This document shows, piece after piece, positions 36,429 through 44,469 of a stretch of DNA of 45,999 nt; the stretch's first letter is position 1; each line of letters begins with the position of its first letter. Origin of the DNA: an uncultured bacterium (lineage in GTDB: Bacteria > Pseudomonadota > Gammaproteobacteria > Burkholderiales > CAIKXV01); the NCBI GenBank assembly GCA_903873475.1, contig CAIQON010000284.1, positions 1 to 45,999 of the forward strand. The letters run 5' to 3'. The translations under genes were made by a program, and so were the position numbers. The notes beneath the pieces were generated by a model. It was not told where the DNA came from. It ran no database searches and saw only the letters and a list, made by a program, of their open reading frames with translations.

Positions 36429-38009
36429 TCAACCGTACAGAACCTTCGGCAGCCAGGTCGCGAGCCCAGGAAAATACCAGACCAGGAACATGCAGGCTGA
36501 CTGGATCGCCACGAAAGGGACGATCCCGCGGTAGATGTCGCCGGTGGTGACCTCGGGTGGCGCGACCCCTCGCAGGTAGAACAGCGAGAAGCCGAACGGT
36601 GGCGTGAGATAGCTCGTCTGCAGGTTGATGCCGATCAGGATCGCCAGCCACACCGGGTCGACGTCCATCTTCAGCAGCACCGGCGCGGCCAGCGTCACCA
36701 CGATGAAGATGATCTCGAACGGGTCCAGGAAAAACCCGAGTACGAAGATGATCGCCATCACCACGAACAGTGCGCCATCGGCGCCGCCCGGCATCGCGTT
36801 CAGGAACTCGTGCACCAGGTTTTCGCCGCCCAGCCGCGAAAAAACCACCGAGAACACGCTGGCACCGAAGAAGATCACGAACACCATGCCGGTGATCACC
36901 AGGCTGGATGTACCGGTCTCGGACAATGAACGAACGCATTGCGCGCGGGTGCCGCGCAGCAGCAGTGCCCAGGCAAGCAGCCCGATCAGCAGCACCACTG
37001 CCAGCGTGAGCAGGCCCAGCGCACCGGCTACGAGATCGACGATCGCCAGCAATGCCAGCAGCGCGATCCAGAACCAGAAGTTGAAGCGCTCGACCCGTTC
37101 CGGCGACAGGCTGCGCGAATACCACTCCGACAGCATGCGCACCAGCATCAGCACCAGCGCGCCGACCGCGCCGACCGATGCCGACTCGGTCGGCGTCGCC
37201 ACGCCGGCGATGATCGAACCGAGCACTGCGACGATCAGCAGCAGCGGTGGCACCAGCGCGATCACCACGCGGCGCGGCAGCGAGGCTTTCTGCGCTGCAT
37301 CGAGCACCAGCGCCGGCGCGGTATGCGGCAGGAAGAACGCGCGTCCGCCCACCCAGAGGATGTAGAGACCGGCGAGCAGCAGGCCGGGCAGGAAGGCGCC
37401 GGCGAACAGGTCGCCAACCGATAGTGTTTCGGGCTGGAAGTTGCCCTTGGCCATCTGTGCCTGGCTGTAGGCGCTCTGCAGCACCACCGCCAGCACCACC
37501 AGGATGGTCGAAGGCGGGATGATCTGCCCGAGCGTTCCGGAGGCACAGATCAGGCCGCTTGCCATCCGCTTGTCGTAGCCGGCGGCGAGCATCGAGGGCA
37601 GGCTGATCAGGCCCATGGTCACGACGGTCGCGCCGACGATGCCGGTCGATGCGGCGAGCAGCGTGGCGACGATGATCGCCGAGATGCCCAGGCCGCCGCG
37701 CACCGGGCCGAACAGCTGGCCCATGGTGGTCAGCAGGTCTTCCGCGATCTTCGAGCGTTCGAGCAGCACGCCCATCACCACGAACAGCGGTACCGCGATC
37801 AGCACGTCGTTGGTGAGGATGCCCCAGTAGCGCAGCGGCAGCGAGTTGAAGTAGCTCAGGTCGAACACGCCGAGCGACCAGCCGAGCACCGCGAACAGCA
37901 CCGCGACGCCCGGCAGCGTGAACGCGACCGGATAGCCGAGCATCAGGATGAACACGATCGATGCGAACAGCGCGACCGCGAGGATCTCTCCGAGCAGGAC
38001 AGCATCCAT
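36429..38009 (-). CDS. TRAP transporter large permease (DctM type)
   Basis: The 526-residue inner-membrane protein is the ion-coupled permease of a TRAP uptake system. It has about 13-14 hydrophobic segments, with family blocks MLGYPVAFTLPGVAVLFA, PLFVVMGVLLERSKIAEDLL, SGLICASGTLGQIIPPSTILVVLA and LQTSYLTPPFGFSLFYLRG. It is larger than the common 425-residue DctM because of an insertion of hydrophobic and charged segments near 240-330 (SEWYSRSLSPERVERFNFWFWIALL), as found in the TakM-type subgroup. I chose ATG 38009, which shares one base with the stop of the small permease gene; the 648-residue track ORF runs through that gene. Confidence 0.94.
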   Translation of the reverse strand: MDAVLLGEILAVALFASIVFILMLGYPVAFTLPGVAVLFAVLGWSLGVFDLSYFNSLPLRYWGILTNDVLIAVPLFVVMGVLLERSKIAEDLLTTMGQLFGPVRGGLGISAIIVATLLAASTGIVGATVVTMGLISLPSMLAAGYDKRMASGLICASGTLGQIIPPSTILVVLAVVLQSAYSQAQMAKGNFQPETLSVGDLFAGAFLPGLLLAGLYILWVGGRAFFLPHTAPALVLDAAQKASLPRRVVIALVPPLLLIVAVLGSIIAGVATPTESASVGAVGALVLMLVRMLSEWYSRSLSPERVERFNFWFWIALLALLAIVDLVAGALGLLTLAVVLLIGLLAWALLLRGTRAQCVRSLSETGTSSLVITGMVFVIFFGASVFSVVFSRLGGENLVHEFLNAMPGGADGALFVVMAIIFVLGFFLDPFEIIFIVVTLAAPVLLKMDVDPVWLAILIGINLQTSYLTPPFGFSLFYLRGVAPPEVTTGDIYRGIVPFVAIQSACMFLVWYFPGLATWLPKVLYG

Positions 38010-38587
38010 CAGGCGGCCCCTCCGGTGTCCCCGGGCTGCCCGCGCAGCGCGACCAGCGAGCGGCAGACCAGCGACACACCCTGCAGCCCGACCAGCGCCA
38101 CGAAAACGAGGAAGGTGCCTTTCAGCAAGTACAGCCGCGGCAGGCCGTCGGCATACTGCGAGGCCTCGTTCATCTTCAGCGAACTGGCGAAGAACGGCCA
38201 GCCGTAGGCGGCCATCATCCAGAGGAAGGGCGCCATGAACACGACGGTGCCGAACAGGTCGACCATCGCCTTGCGCCGTTCCGACATGCGCGCATAGAAC
38301 ATGTCGATGCGCACGAAGCCGCCCTTGAGCAGGCAGTACCCCGCACCGAACATGATCGCCGCCGCATGCGTCCACATGTACAGCTCCTGCAGCCAGGTCA
38401 TGCCGATACCCAGCGCGTAGCGCAGGTAGACGGTGGCGAAGCAGATCACCACCGTTGCCAGGAACAGCACGGCGGTGGTTCGGCCGATGCGATCGTTCAG
38501 CGCGTCGATCCTGTCGGCGGTGCCTAGCAGCAGGCGCTCAGCGCGCACCGGCCCGATCCGACGAGAGGTGCGGTGCCGCTCAGACAT
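38009..38587 (-). CDS. TRAP transporter small permease (DctQ type)
   Basis: The 192-residue protein has four membrane segments (TTAVLFLATVVICFATVYLRY, ELYMWTHAAAIMFGAGYCLL, MVDLFGTVVFMAPFLWMMAAYGW, LLKGTFLVFVALVGLQGVSLV). WLQELYMW is the usual DctQ motif. ATG 38587 overlaps the stop of the binding-protein gene by eight bases, so the three TRAP genes form one coupled unit: binding protein, small permease, large permease. The track start eight codons earlier is unlikely. Confidence 0.92.
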   Translation of the reverse strand: MSERHRTSRRIGPVRAERLLLGTADRIDALNDRIGRTTAVLFLATVVICFATVYLRYALGIGMTWLQELYMWTHAAAIMFGAGYCLLKGGFVRIDMFYARMSERRKAMVDLFGTVVFMAPFLWMMAAYGWPFFASSLKMNEASQYADGLPRLYLLKGTFLVFVALVGLQGVSLVCRSLVALRGQPGDTGGAA

Positions 38588-39692
38588 ACTTGAACTTGAG
38601 CGAGCGTGCATTGAACATCGCGCGGTCGGATACCTCCGTCAGCGCCGACGTCGTGTTGCGCGCCGAGAAGTAGGCATCGAAGATCTTCCTGCCGAGCGGA
38701 TCGAGCTTCGCGCGCTCATCGACCAGCAGTTCGCCGGCCGCGGTGCCGAGCGCGGCGAGGATCTCGTCGGGCAGGCGCAGGAACTTGATGCCGTGCTTCT
38801 GGCGCAGGGTGTCGGCAGCGCGTGCATTGATCCAGTTGTACTCGGCCAGCATGTCCTGATGGCACGACTGGCAGGCGTGTTCGACGATCGCCTTCAGCGA
38901 CGGCGACAGCGCGTTCCACGCCTTCTGGCTCACGATCGCCTGCTGGATCGCTCCCTGCTTCTGGATGCCGGGCCAGTAGTAGAACTTGCAGACCTGGTGG
39001 AAACCGAGGGCCATGTCGTTCGCCGGCCCGGTGAACTCGGCGGCATCGAGCGCACCCGACTGCAGGGCCGGGAACACGTCGCCTGGCGCCATCAGGGTCG
39101 GCACCGCACCGACGCGGCGGATCATCTCTGCGCCCAGCCCCGGCATGCGCATACGCACGCCCTTCAGGTCGGCGACGGTGCGCAGTTCCTTCTTGAACCA
39201 ACCGAACGGCGGCGTACCGATGTTGCCCACCGCGAAGCTCTTGACGCCGAACTGACCGGACAGTTCGTCCCACAGTTCCTGCCCGCCGCCGTACTCGAGC
39301 CAGGCCACGTGTTCGGTGTAGCTCATGCCGAACGGTGCGCTGAAGAAGTAGCCGAACGCGCGATGCTTGCCCAGGTGGAAGCCGGGTGTGTCGTGCGCCA
39401 TCTCGGCGGTGCCGTTCTGGACCGCCTCGAAGGTCTGCAGGCCCGGCACCAGTTCACCGGCGGCGAACACGCGTACGGTCAGCCGGCCTTCGGACATCTG
39501 GGTGATGCGCTGGGCCAGGCGCTCGGCCCCCGTACCCAGGCCCGGCAGGCCCTTCGGCCATGCGGTCACCATCCTCCACTCGATCCGGCCCTGGCTGATC
39601 GCGGGCGCGGATACGGTCGCAGCGGCGGTGGTGGTCGCTGCAAGGACGGCCGCCTTGCCGGCGGACTTGTTGAGGAAGGAGCGACGGTTCAT
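38580..39692 (-). CDS. TRAP transporter substrate-binding protein (DctP/TakP type) with Tat signal
   Basis: The 370-residue periplasmic protein captures the TRAP substrate. The N-terminus MNRRSFLNKSAGKAAVLAATTTAAA has a twin-arginine motif (RRSFLNK), so Tat export is likely. The mature part has IEWRMVTAWPKGLPGLGTGAERLAQRI, GVRMRMPGLGAEMIRRVGAVPTLMAPGDVFPALQSGALDAAEFTGPANDMALGFHQVCKFYYWPG and QDMLAEYN, the pattern of the TakP subgroup that binds 2-keto or related organic acids. An odd feature is HACQSCHQ at residues 272-279, a CXXCH sequence. The exact ligand is unknown. Confidence 0.93.
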   Translation of the reverse strand: MNRRSFLNKSAGKAAVLAATTTAAATVSAPAISQGRIEWRMVTAWPKGLPGLGTGAERLAQRITQMSEGRLTVRVFAAGELVPGLQTFEAVQNGTAEMAHDTPGFHLGKHRAFGYFFSAPFGMSYTEHVAWLEYGGGQELWDELSGQFGVKSFAVGNIGTPPFGWFKKELRTVADLKGVRMRMPGLGAEMIRRVGAVPTLMAPGDVFPALQSGALDAAEFTGPANDMALGFHQVCKFYYWPGIQKQGAIQQAIVSQKAWNALSPSLKAIVEHACQSCHQDMLAEYNWINARAADTLRQKHGIKFLRLPDEILAALGTAAGELLVDERAKLDPLGRKIFDAYFSARNTTSALTEVSDRAMFNARSLKFKYV

Positions 39693-39720
39693 GCGAGTCT
39701 CCGGTGGGGTGGTGGGTGGT

Positions 39721-40044
39721 TCAGCCGCGTGGCGAAGCCATCTGCTCGACCGTGCCGCGCGCGTTGTCGGTCAGCGCGAACACGGTGAAGAATTCGATCT
39801 CCGGTTCCATGCCGTAGCGTTCGACGATGCCGGCGCGCCACGGGCCGGTGTAGAACGCCTTGGCAGCGTCCAGCGACTGCCACTGGTAGACACCACCGGC
39901 GGTGCCCGACTCGCTCCAGATGAAGTGCTTGCTGATCAGCCCGGGTACCTCGCCGAAGCCGGGGGCGATCATGTTGAAATGGGCGAGGCAGGCGTCATGG
40001 TCGATCGAGGGTGGCAGGCGGTAGCGGACGATGGCGGTGATCAT
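39721..40044 (-). CDS. YdhR-like dimeric alpha-beta barrel protein (putative monooxygenase)
   Basis: The 107-residue protein begins MITAIVRYRLPPSIDHDACLAHF and has GEVPGLISKHFIWSESGTAGGVYQWQSLDAAKAFYTGPWRAGIVERYG, the typical YdhR-family blocks in the ferredoxin-like dimeric barrel fold. Such proteins have been proposed as small monooxygenases, but no cofactor is visible and activity is not established. It lies 28 bp upstream of the TRAP binding-protein gene in the same direction, probably the first gene of that operon. It is divergent from the GntR regulator. Confidence 0.85.
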   Translation of the reverse strand: MITAIVRYRLPPSIDHDACLAHFNMIAPGFGEVPGLISKHFIWSESGTAGGVYQWQSLDAAKAFYTGPWRAGIVERYGMEPEIEFFTVFALTDNARGTVEQMASPRG

Positions 40045-40066
40045 GGACGGGCCTTGGTAGTCGATG

Positions 40067-40159
40067 TGTGGTGCACTTTGTATATGATGTGGTCCAGTGT
40101 GGTGCGTCGAACTGGGCGTTTTGTTCGGTCAGGCGTGGTTTTATTGCCTTGCATGCAAG
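40067..40159. promoter_or_regulatory. candidate regulator-binding region between the TRAP operon and gntR
   Basis: Three direct repeats of TGTGGT(G/C)C(A/G) start at 40067, 40088 and 40098. The offsets of 21 and 10 bp place them on one face of the helix. TATGAT (40083-40088), a good -10 match, lies among them. Farther along is a perfect 12-bp palindrome, CTTGCATGCAAG, at 40148-40159, the symmetric form expected of a GntR-type operator. The 172-bp gap is AT-richer than its surroundings. Control of both divergent units by the adjacent GntR protein is inferred. Confidence 0.45.
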
Positions 40160-40216
40160 ACGCATGCCGGACGCCCGCTGGGGAATATATGAAAAAGTGG
40201 TTGCGGTGATTGCCCG

Positions 40217-40894
40217 ATGACTTCGCGCGAACCGGTCGAACGCCTGTCGGTCGATGCCGTGGCTGATGCATTGCGCGTCGACATCCTGCGCGGCACGATT
40301 GCCGTCGGCGAAGCGTTGCGGCAGGAAACGCTTGCGCAGCGCTTCGGGGTCAGCCACATCCCGGTGCGCGAGGCGTTGCGCCAGCTCGCCGCTGAAGGGT
40401 TGGTGTCGATCCGCCCGAACCGGGGCGCGGTGGTGGCCAGCCTGTCGCCGCACGAGGCGACTGAACTGCTCGAGATCCGCTGCACGCTCGAGACGCAGCT
40501 CGTGCGCTGGGCGCTGCCGCAGGCCGATGCCAGCATCCATGCACGCGCAGCCGACAGCCTCGACGTGTCCGAGCGCACCGCCGACGTCGATCGCTGGATG
40601 GAACTCAACTGGACCTTTCACAGCACGCTGTACGAACGCGCCGGCCGGCCGCGCATGGTGTCGATGATCCGTACGCTGAACAACCAGATCGACCGCTTCA
40701 TCCGCGTGCTGCTCAGCCGGTCGGACTATCGCTACCGCGCGCAGGAGGAGCACCGTGCGATCCTCGCCGCCTACCGGCTGGGCAACGAGGTGGCGGTGTG
40801 CAGCCTGCTCGGGCAGCATCTGCTGGATACGTCGACGCAGCTCGCGGCGGTGATCGAGCAGGGGGATGCCGGCCTGCTGCCGGGTGGACGCTAG
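40217..40894 (+). CDS. GntR family transcriptional regulator, FadR/FCD subfamily
   Basis: The 225-residue protein has an N-terminal winged helix (LRVDILRGTIAVGEALRQETLAQRFGVSHIPVREALRQLAAEGLV, about residues 19-63) and an all-helical FCD ligand domain (about 78-212). The FCD part includes ELLEIRCTLE, the WTFHSTLY segment and HRAILAAY, where a metal-binding Asp/His set is usual. FCD-type GntR proteins typically respond to organic-acid metabolites and repress adjacent catabolic genes. It stands between the divergent YdhR/TRAP operon and the aldehyde dehydrogenase, so it is the likely local regulator. Confidence 0.93.
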   Translation: MTSREPVERLSVDAVADALRVDILRGTIAVGEALRQETLAQRFGVSHIPVREALRQLAAEGLVSIRPNRGAVVASLSPHEATELLEIRCTLETQLVRWALPQADASIHARAADSLDVSERTADVDRWMELNWTFHSTLYERAGRPRMVSMIRTLNNQIDRFIRVLLSRSDYRYRAQEEHRAILAAYRLGNEVAVCSLLGQHLLDTSTQLAAVIEQGDAGLLPGGR

Positions 40895-40949
40895 AATCGT
40901 CCACGACGGAGGGCGTGGCGATGATGGTGGCAATCAGAGGGGTGGTGCT

Positions 40950-42476
40950 ATGACGCCGGCACAGGACGTGGCCGCGATCCTCGCACGGCTGCGGGTGGAG
41001 GCTTCGGTGTCGGTCGCCTCAGCGCACCCCGGATGCATCGTTTCGCACTCGCCGATCGATGGCGCGTCGATCGGCAGCGTGAGGCCTTCGGCTATTGATG
41101 GCGTCGCCGCCGCCATCGCGCGAGCCTCGACGACCGCCGCTACCTGGCGCAGCGTGCCCCCGCCTCTGCGCGGTGAACTCGTGCGCCGCTTCGGCCTGAA
41201 ACTGCGCGCCGCGAAGGACGACCTCGGCCGGCTGGTCACGCTGGAGAACGGCAAGATCCTGCAGGAAGGCCTGGGCGAAGTGCAGGAGATGATCGACATC
41301 TGCGACTTCGCGGTCGGGCTGTCGCGGCAACTGCATGGACTGACCATCGCCTCCGAGCGGCCCGGCCACCGGATGATGGAGACCTGGCATCCGCTGGGCG
41401 TGGTCGGCGTGATCTCGGCGTTCAACTTCCCGGTCGCGGTGTGGGCGTGGAACGCCGCGCTCGCCTGGGTGTGCGGCAACGCGGTGGTCTGGAAGCCATC
41501 GGAGAAGACGCCGCTGACCGCGCTCGCCTGCCAGCGGCTGTTCGAAGCTGCGTGCGAAGGATTCGACGCGGCACCGCCGGCGCTGTCGACCGTGCTTCAG
41601 GGCGATGCGTCGATCGGACAGGCGCTGGCCGCCGACGCACGGGTCGCGCTGGTGTCTGCGACCGGCAGCACGCGCATGGGCCGCGCGGTCGCGCCGGTAG
41701 TCGCGACGCGCTTCGGCCGTGTGCTGCTGGAACTCGGCGGCAACAACGCGATGGTGGTCGCACCGTCGGCCGACCTCGACCTCGCGGTGCGCGCGATCGT
41801 GTTTTCGGCGGTGGGTACTGCGGGCCAGCGCTGTACGACGCTGCGGCGACTGATCGTGCACGAATCGATCGCCGAGCGGCTGCTGCCGAGGCTGCGCGCA
41901 CTGTGGCCTACGCTGGCGGTCGGCGACCCGCGCGAGCCCGGTACGCTGGTCGGACCGCTGATTGATGCGGCGGCTGGCGAGGCGATGCAACGCGCGCTCG
42001 ACGCGGCGGCGGCCGAAGGCGGCACCGTGCTGGGCGGCGAGCCGCGCCTGCGCGACACGCATCCGCACGCCTGCTACCGCGCACCCGCACTGGTCGAGAT
42101 GCCGGCCCAGTCATCGATCGTGCGGCAGGAGACCTTCGCGCCGATCCTGTACGTGTTGCGCTATCGCACGCTGGAGGAGGCGATCGCGCTGAACAATGCC
42201 GTCGCCCAGGGCCTGGCCTCGAGCATCTTCACCACCGACCTGCGAGAAGCCGAACGCTTCCTGTCCGCTTCGGGCAGCGACTGCGGCATCGCCAACGTGA
42301 ACATCGGCCCGTCGGGTGCGGAGATCGGCGGCGCGTTCGGTGGCGAGAAGGAGACCGGTGGTGGGCGGGAGTCGGGAAGTGATGCGTGGAAGGCGTACAT
42401 GCGGCGCGCGACGAACACGATCAACTACTCGGACGAACTGCCGCTGGCGCAGGGAATACGCTTCGACGCGTGCTGA
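40950..42476 (+). CDS. amaB: ALDH7-family aldehyde dehydrogenase (AmaB-like, P6C dehydrogenase)
   Basis: The 508-residue product is an NAD(P)-dependent dehydrogenase resembling the antiquitin/AmaB group, which oxidises alpha-aminoadipic semialdehyde (in equilibrium with the cyclic imine P6C) in lysine and pipecolate breakdown. The signs are GVISAFNFPVAVWAWNAALAWVCGNAVVWKPSEKTPLTA, LELGGNNAMVV with Glu261, VGTAGQRCTTLRR with nucleophile Cys295, and GIANVNIGPSGAEIGGAFGGEKETGGGRESGSDAWKAYMRR near the end. I chose ATG 40950 with GAGGGG upstream; the track ORF begins inside the regulator gene. It lies 55 bp after gntR and is probably co-regulated with it. Other ALDH7 substrates are possible. Confidence 0.87.
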   Translation: MTPAQDVAAILARLRVEASVSVASAHPGCIVSHSPIDGASIGSVRPSAIDGVAAAIARASTTAATWRSVPPPLRGELVRRFGLKLRAAKDDLGRLVTLENGKILQEGLGEVQEMIDICDFAVGLSRQLHGLTIASERPGHRMMETWHPLGVVGVISAFNFPVAVWAWNAALAWVCGNAVVWKPSEKTPLTALACQRLFEAACEGFDAAPPALSTVLQGDASIGQALAADARVALVSATGSTRMGRAVAPVVATRFGRVLLELGGNNAMVVAPSADLDLAVRAIVFSAVGTAGQRCTTLRRLIVHESIAERLLPRLRALWPTLAVGDPREPGTLVGPLIDAAAGEAMQRALDAAAAEGGTVLGGEPRLRDTHPHACYRAPALVEMPAQSSIVRQETFAPILYVLRYRTLEEAIALNNAVAQGLASSIFTTDLREAERFLSASGSDCGIANVNIGPSGAEIGGAFGGEKETGGGRESGSDAWKAYMRRATNTINYSDELPLAQGIRFDAC

Positions 42477-42492
42477 ACCGGTCGCCAGCGCC

Positions 42493-42990
42493 TCAACCGG
42501 GATGCAGTTCGAACTCTCCGTTGATCTCCACCGCGATGCCGCGCGGCAGCGACACATGCCCGACCGCCGAGCGCGCATGGCAGCCTGCCTCCGGCCCGAA
42601 CAGTTCGAACAACAGGTCCGAGGCGCCGTCGATCACCTGCGGCGGCTGGTGGAAGTCGGGCGTGCAGTTGACCATGCCGAACAGGCGCAGCACGCGCTTC
42701 ACAGGGTCGAGCGAGCCGCAATGTGCCTTGATCGTCGCCAGCATGGTCAGGGCGACCGCGCGTGCGGTCGCATAGCCTTCGTCGACGGTGATGTCGACGC
42801 CGAACTTTCCGGTCTGCCGCACGCCGGGCAGACCTGGCAGGTCGAGGCCGTGGCCGGACAGGTAGAGGATGTTGCCCGCCTGGGTGCAGCCGGTGCGGTT
42901 GTTCTTCGGGAACGTGAACGGCGGCGGCAGCGTGTAGCCCATCGCGGCGAGGCGGGCCTCTATGGTCGGGGTGGCAGCAGCAGGGGTCAT
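42493..42990 (-). CDS. RidA/YjgF family protein (Atu1953-like subgroup)
   Basis: The 165-residue product resembles the YjgF/YER057c/UK114-like subgroup often annotated near chorismate-mutase-like or Atu1953-like proteins. Features are GNILYLSGHGLDLPG, ATARAVALTMLATIKAHCGSLDPVKRVLRLFGMVNC and PEAGCHARSAVGHVSLPRGIAVEINGEFEL. The Arg in HARSAVG aligns with the substrate-binding Arg105 of E. coli RidA, so imine or enamine hydrolysis is possible. I chose ATG 42990; the track ORF adds 56 unrelated residues. It is convergent with the aldehyde dehydrogenase (16 bp) and divergent from the triple-RidA gene. Confidence 0.87.
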   Translation of the reverse strand: MTPAAATPTIEARLAAMGYTLPPPFTFPKNNRTGCTQAGNILYLSGHGLDLPGLPGVRQTGKFGVDITVDEGYATARAVALTMLATIKAHCGSLDPVKRVLRLFGMVNCTPDFHQPPQVIDGASDLLFELFGPEAGCHARSAVGHVSLPRGIAVEINGEFELHPG

Positions 42991-43078
42991 CTCGTTCGTC
43001 CTCGCTTCGGTGCGTGGGAATGCGGTACGTCGGGCGCGCGCCCGATACAATCGTACATCGACCTTCAACGGACCCTCC

Positions 43079-44407
43079 ATGGCGACTCGAAAGACCCCCT
43101 CCAGCCTGCCGCAGGGCGCGGTCACCGCGCTGCTGCCGGTCGAGATCCAGCCCGGCAACGTGCGCTACGCCCCCGGCATCCGTGCCGGCCGCTGGGTGTT
43201 CGCCACCGGCCACAAGGGCACGGCCGACTTCACCAGCGGCATGGCACCCGAGGTGGTCGATGCCGAGGCGCCGCGCCACGGCGTGCCGAAGTACAAGAAG
43301 GAGGCGCGCCAGGTGTTCGCCAACTTCGCGAAGGTGCTCAAGGCCGGCGGCAGCGACCGCGCGCATGTGGTGCGCGTGGACCAGTACTACACCGGTGGTC
43401 ATGTGGTCGATGCCTACCATGAGGTCCGGCGCGAGTTCTTCCGCGGCCATGTGCCGCCGAGCACCTCGAACCTGCACCAGAAGTTCCTGCTCTCGGGGCA
43501 GGACATGGAAGTCCAGCTGATGGCCGTGGCCACCGACAGTGGCTTCGAGCCGACCCAGCATCGGCCGGCCAACCTGCCGGTGCATGCGACCTCCGGCTAC
43601 AGCCCGGTGCTCACCTGTGGCGACCATGTCTTCATCGCGGGACAGACCTCGGAGGCGCTCAAGACCGAGGAAGGTCCGCTGGACCCGGCGGCACGCATGC
43701 CGGCCGGCCACCTGTGGAAGGGCACGCCGATCAAGCTCGAGGCCGGCTTCGCCATAGAACGCAAGCTCAAGCCCGCGCTGGCGGTGGTCGGCAACACGCT
43801 GGCCGACGTGGTGAAGGCGCAGGTCTACCTGCGCGACATCGACGACGTGCCGGCGTTCAACGAGGTCTGGGCCGGGCAGTTCGGCGGCGACATCCCGGCC
43901 ACCACCATCATCACGACCTCGAACCCGGGCTTCATCTGCGAGACCGGGCGCATCGAGATCAACACGATCAGCCTGAAGCATGGCGGGCGCACGAAGAAGA
44001 AGGTGATCGATGCCGGCGTGCCGGTGGCGTTCGCCGGCCATCCGCAGGCGGTGCGTGCCGGCGACCTGCTGTTCCTGTCCGGCCTGATGGCGGTCGATGC
44101 ACGCGGGGCGCTCGCGACCGACGTGCGCATCGACCCGCGCCAGCCGTGGTTCGGTACACCGGCCGAACTGCAGATGAACCGCATCCTCGAGCAGGCCGAG
44201 GCGATCTGCCGCAAGGCGGGTACCTCGCTCGCGAACACGGTGCGCGCGCAGCAGTTCCACACGGATCTGTCGGGCTTTCACCCGGCCTGGCGGGCCTGGC
44301 AGAAGCACCTGCCCGGGCACTACCTGCCGTTCTCGGCGATCGAGGTGCCGGCGCTGGCGGTGCCGGGCGCGGTCGTGATGCTGGACCTGTGGGTGTACGT
44401 GCCGTGA
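43079..44407 (+). CDS. three-domain RidA-family fusion protein
   Basis: The 442-residue product contains three successive RidA/YjgF-like domains, at about residues 30-152, 174-300 and 318-442. Each opens with a glycine-rich strand (GRWVFATGHKG, GDHVFIAGQTSE, GDLLFLSGLMA) and includes the family's helix-strand block (HVVRVDQYYTG, DVVKAQVYLRDIDDVPAFNEVW, NTVRAQQFHTDLSGFHPAWRAW). The Arg of RidA's PARS motif is replaced in all three: PPSTS, PATTI and YLPFS. Single-domain RidA proteins form trimers, so this chain could fold as a covalent pseudo-trimer. Deaminase activity is doubtful without the Arg. I chose ATG 43079; the track ORF from 42962 adds 39 residues. The function is unknown. Confidence 0.85.
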   Translation: MATRKTPSSLPQGAVTALLPVEIQPGNVRYAPGIRAGRWVFATGHKGTADFTSGMAPEVVDAEAPRHGVPKYKKEARQVFANFAKVLKAGGSDRAHVVRVDQYYTGGHVVDAYHEVRREFFRGHVPPSTSNLHQKFLLSGQDMEVQLMAVATDSGFEPTQHRPANLPVHATSGYSPVLTCGDHVFIAGQTSEALKTEEGPLDPAARMPAGHLWKGTPIKLEAGFAIERKLKPALAVVGNTLADVVKAQVYLRDIDDVPAFNEVWAGQFGGDIPATTIITTSNPGFICETGRIEINTISLKHGGRTKKKVIDAGVPVAFAGHPQAVRAGDLLFLSGLMAVDARGALATDVRIDPRQPWFGTPAELQMNRILEQAEAICRKAGTSLANTVRAQQFHTDLSGFHPAWRAWQKHLPGHYLPFSAIEVPALAVPGAVVMLDLWVYVP

Positions 44408-44469
44408 CAAACTGCAATCACCGGCACCCTTCTTGCTCGAAACCGGACACTTCAACGTCGAGGATTGCC

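Noticed and set aside
36429-39692. Fused TRAP permease suggested by the 648- and 710-residue ORFs
   Set aside because: The long ORFs run upstream through the separate dctQ-type gene, which has its own start, stop and membrane pattern; the genes only overlap slightly.
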